32,792 bases of DNA from JAJECS01 sp034428595 (GTDB lineage Bacteria > Chloroflexota > UBA11872), in NCBI GenBank assembly GCA_034428595.1, contig DAOUHO010000016.1:1-32792 (forward strand), written 5' to 3'. Positions within the stretch are counted from its first letter, which is position 1, and each line of letters begins with the position of its first letter. The translations under genes were made by a program, and so were the position numbers. Shown here one piece after another: positions 30,870 through 32,792 of the stretch. A model generated the notes under the pieces. The model saw only the letters and a program-made list of their open reading frames with translations, ran no database searches and was not told the DNA's origin.

Positions 30870-32792
30870 GCTCGCCGCCGAGCCGACGCTGGCCGCGGCG
30901 TTGGCGGCAGCGGGTCAGCGGGACGACGCGCTCACCGTCGAGCTGCGCGACGCCCTCAAGCCCCTGTACGCCGCGATGCTGGTCGACCGCCTCCGACGCC
31001 CGCTCATCATCGTGACCGCCGAGGAAGCGCGAGCGGCCGAGCTGGCGCACGACGTTGGCATGTGGGCCGGCGATGTTCCGGTGCTCCACTTCCCCGACGT
31101 GGATCAACCGGCATTCGCCATGCTGGCCATCAATCACGAACTGCTCGCGCGGCGGGTGGCGGTCATGGGCCGGCTGGCCCACGCGAATGAGGGCGACCCC
31201 ATCGTTGTGGTCGCGTCGGCGCGGGCCCTGATGCGGCGTCTCATGCCGGTGGACGAGTTCAGGGGCAACTACCTCACGCTGGCGCCCGGCGCCGTCACCG
31301 ACCTGGATGCGTTGACCCGGCGACTCGTCAGCTTAGGCTACGAGGCAACGCCGCTCGTCGAGCGGCCGGGTGAGTTTGCCCACCGCGGCGGCATCGTGGA
31401 CATCTTTGCGCCCGGCGCCGCGCTGCCGGTTCGGGTCGACTTCTTCGGCGACGAGATTGAGTCCGTGCGCACCTTTGACCCCGACTCCCAGCGCTCCCTG
31501 AGACCGGCTCCCGAATTGATCATCACGCCCGCGACCGAGGTGCCGATTTGGCTTGGTGATCGCGTCGCCGGGCGTCTGCGCGAGCTGCCGCTTGCCGACC
31601 TTCGGCCCGAGGATCGCCAGACCTGGAGCAGCCACCTGGATCGACTCGAAGGCGGCGAGTATTTCGATGACGCCGCCTTCTACACCACCAGCCTGCTCCC
31701 GGATGCCGTGTCCCTGCTCGACTACGCGCCGCAGGGAGTGTGCGTCGTCGACGAGATTGAGCAGTTGCGGCTGGCATTGCGCGACACCGAGCGCACCGCG
31801 ACGGAAAACCGCGAGCGTCTGTCGGCCAATGGCGAGCTGCCCGCGGACTTTGCCTCGCCGCTGTTCCCCGCGTCCGCCATGGTGGAGCGCGTCGAGGGCG
31901 CGCCGGTGCGATTGACCTACGTGCCGAGCCTGCCCGGCGCCGCGGAGGGCCGGCGCGCGGTCGTCGAGGCGTTCGGTCCCGTTCCGTCCTATACGGGCCG
32001 GCTGCGGCGCCTTTCCGACGATTTGGAGGCGCTGCGGCGCGATGGCCGGCGCGTCGTGATCGTGAGCTACCAGGGACGCCGCCTGCAGCGGCTGCTCCTC
32101 GATCAGCACCTGCCGACGACGTCGCTGGAAGACCTGGAGCGCTTGGACGCCTCGGGGTCGATCAGCGTGCTTGGCGGCACGCTCAGCGAGGGGCTGCGCC
32201 ACGACGGCCTGCGCCTGACCGTGATCACCGACGCCGAGGTGTTTGGCCGCCGGCGCGTCCGGCGCGGACGCCGATCGCGCCGCGGCGCGGAGCGGACCTT
32301 CCTCGCCGACCTCCAACCCGGCGACTTCGTGGTGCACGTCGACCACGGCGTGGCGCGATTCAGCGGCATCGTGCAGCTGGAGGACACCGGCGGCGCGCGT
32401 GAGTACCTGCTGCTGCAATACACGGGGGACGACCGCCTCTACGTGCCGGTGGACCAGGTCGCCCGGGTGCAAAAGTTCGTCGGCATGAGCGAGGCCGAGC
32501 CCAAGCTCAGCCGGCTCAACACCGCCGATTGGCAACGGGCCAAACGGCGCGCGCGAAAGTCGGCCGAGTCGATCGCGGGGGAGTTGCTCGAAATCTACGC
32601 CGCGCGCGAGCTGGCCACCGGCATGGCCTTCGGCGCCGATTCCGCGGCGCAACGGGACTTCGAGGAGGCTTTCGCCTTCATCGAAACTCCAGACCAGCTC
32701 GAGGCCATTGCCGACACCAAGACCGATATGGAACGCGAGCGTCCCATGGATCGCCTGGTGGCCGGCGACGTCGGCTACGGCAAGACCGAGGT
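30844..32792 (+). CDS. mfd: transcription-repair coupling factor (5' part)
   Basis: 649 codons to the window edge. Mfd removes stalled RNA polymerase and recruits UvrA. The UvrB-like N-terminal module (RPGEFAHRGGIVDIFAPG, then RVDFFGDEIESVR) is followed by the CarD-like RNA-polymerase interacting domain (LQPGDFVVHVDHGVARFSGI) and the start of the helicase module (LSRLNTADWQRAKRRARK). The sequence ends in Walker A (GDVGYGKTEV). Family length is about 1150, so roughly the last 500 residues are missing. The ATG at 30844 lies inside the 3' end of pth. There is an RRRVRRGRRSRRG basic stretch just before the polymerase-binding domain. Confidence 0.95.
   Translation, partial: MRLSDLAAELAAEPTLAAALAAAGQRDDALTVELRDALKPLYAAMLVDRLRRPLIIVTAEEARAAELAHDVGMWAGDVPVLHFPDVDQPAFAMLAINHELLARRVAVMGRLAHANEGDPIVVVASARALMRRLMPVDEFRGNYLTLAPGAVTDLDALTRRLVSLGYEATPLVERPGEFAHRGGIVDIFAPGAALPVRVDFFGDEIESVRTFDPDSQRSLRPAPELIITPATEVPIWLGDRVAGRLRELPLADLRPEDRQTWSSHLDRLEGGEYFDDAAFYTTSLLPDAVSLLDYAPQGVCVVDEIEQLRLALRDTERTATENRERLSANGELPADFASPLFPASAMVERVEGAPVRLTYVPSLPGAAEGRRAVVEAFGPVPSYTGRLRRLSDDLEALRRDGRRVVIVSYQGRRLQRLLLDQHLPTTSLEDLERLDASGSISVLGGTLSEGLRHDGLRLTVITDAEVFGRRRVRRGRRSRRGAERTFLADLQPGDFVVHVDHGVARFSGIVQLEDTGGAREYLLLQYTGDDRLYVPVDQVARVQKFVGMSEAEPKLSRLNTADWQRAKRRARKSAESIAGELLEIYAARELATGMAFGADSAAQRDFEEAFAFIETPDQLEAIADTKTDMERERPMDRLVAGDVGYGKTE

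Overview
The window is about 33 kb of high-GC, gene-dense bacterial chromosome with no transposase, phage gene, tRNA, rRNA or CRISPR array. GTG starts are common, neighbouring genes often overlap or abut, and no outer-membrane gene is visible. The gene mix is a NuoB of the GACATCGG type, an OB-HD YhaM-like nuclease, a SpoIID-domain protein in a wall context, corrinoid-related genes, and many scattered single catabolic enzymes (HpcH aldolase, HyuB, amidohydrolases, SDRs). This suggests a Chloroflexota-like bacterium, perhaps of the SAR202/Dehalococcoidia type. That placement is inference; a high-GC actinobacterial or Thermomicrobia-like host is not excluded.

Layout. 1-350 (-): 5' end of a 2Fe-2S protein resembling the N-terminus of corrinoid-activating (RACo/DUF4445) proteins. 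444-3183 (+): lone nuoB, a PHP phosphoesterase and a MATE/MOP-like membrane protein. 3184-3414: a structured leader ending in an intrinsic terminator, followed by a two-gene ABC-2 exporter (3415-5081). 5228-6100: lone hisG (long form). 6101-10855: small catabolic genes on both strands (metallo-beta-lactamase fold, flavin reductase, HpcH/HpaI aldolase, lactonase, amidohydrolase). 10885-13067 (-): a peptide-ABC ATPase pair without permeases. 13264-17188 (-): SpoIID-domain protein, TatA, D,D-carboxypeptidase and PyrE. 17417-20098 (+): valS. 20095-21619 (-): YhaM-like nuclease and a small membrane protein. 21728-23921: HyuB and ThpR, convergent. 24015-26210 (+): a degenerate DXS-like protein and an amidohydrolase. 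26230-27099 (-): corrinoid protein. 27291-29376 (+): RdgB and two SDRs, the first catalytically degenerate. 29419-32792 (+): rsmA-pth-mfd, overlapping; mfd runs off the edge at its Walker A.

How the genes work together. Housekeeping blocks (translation, DNA repair, nucleotide clean-up, cell wall) alternate with single catabolic enzymes whose usual partners are missing here: HyuB without HyuA, OppDF without OppBC/A, NuoB without other Nuo genes, a corrinoid protein without its methyltransferase.

The most unusual items are: (1) the 24015-25316 protein, collinear with the first two domains of 1-deoxyxylulose-5-phosphate synthase but lacking recognisable thiamine-diphosphate, Mg and catalytic residues, followed 18 bp later by an amidohydrolase; (2) the multi-helix leader with terminator before the ABC-2 exporter; (3) an SDR lacking the Tyr-x3-Lys pair that overlaps a canonical SDR.
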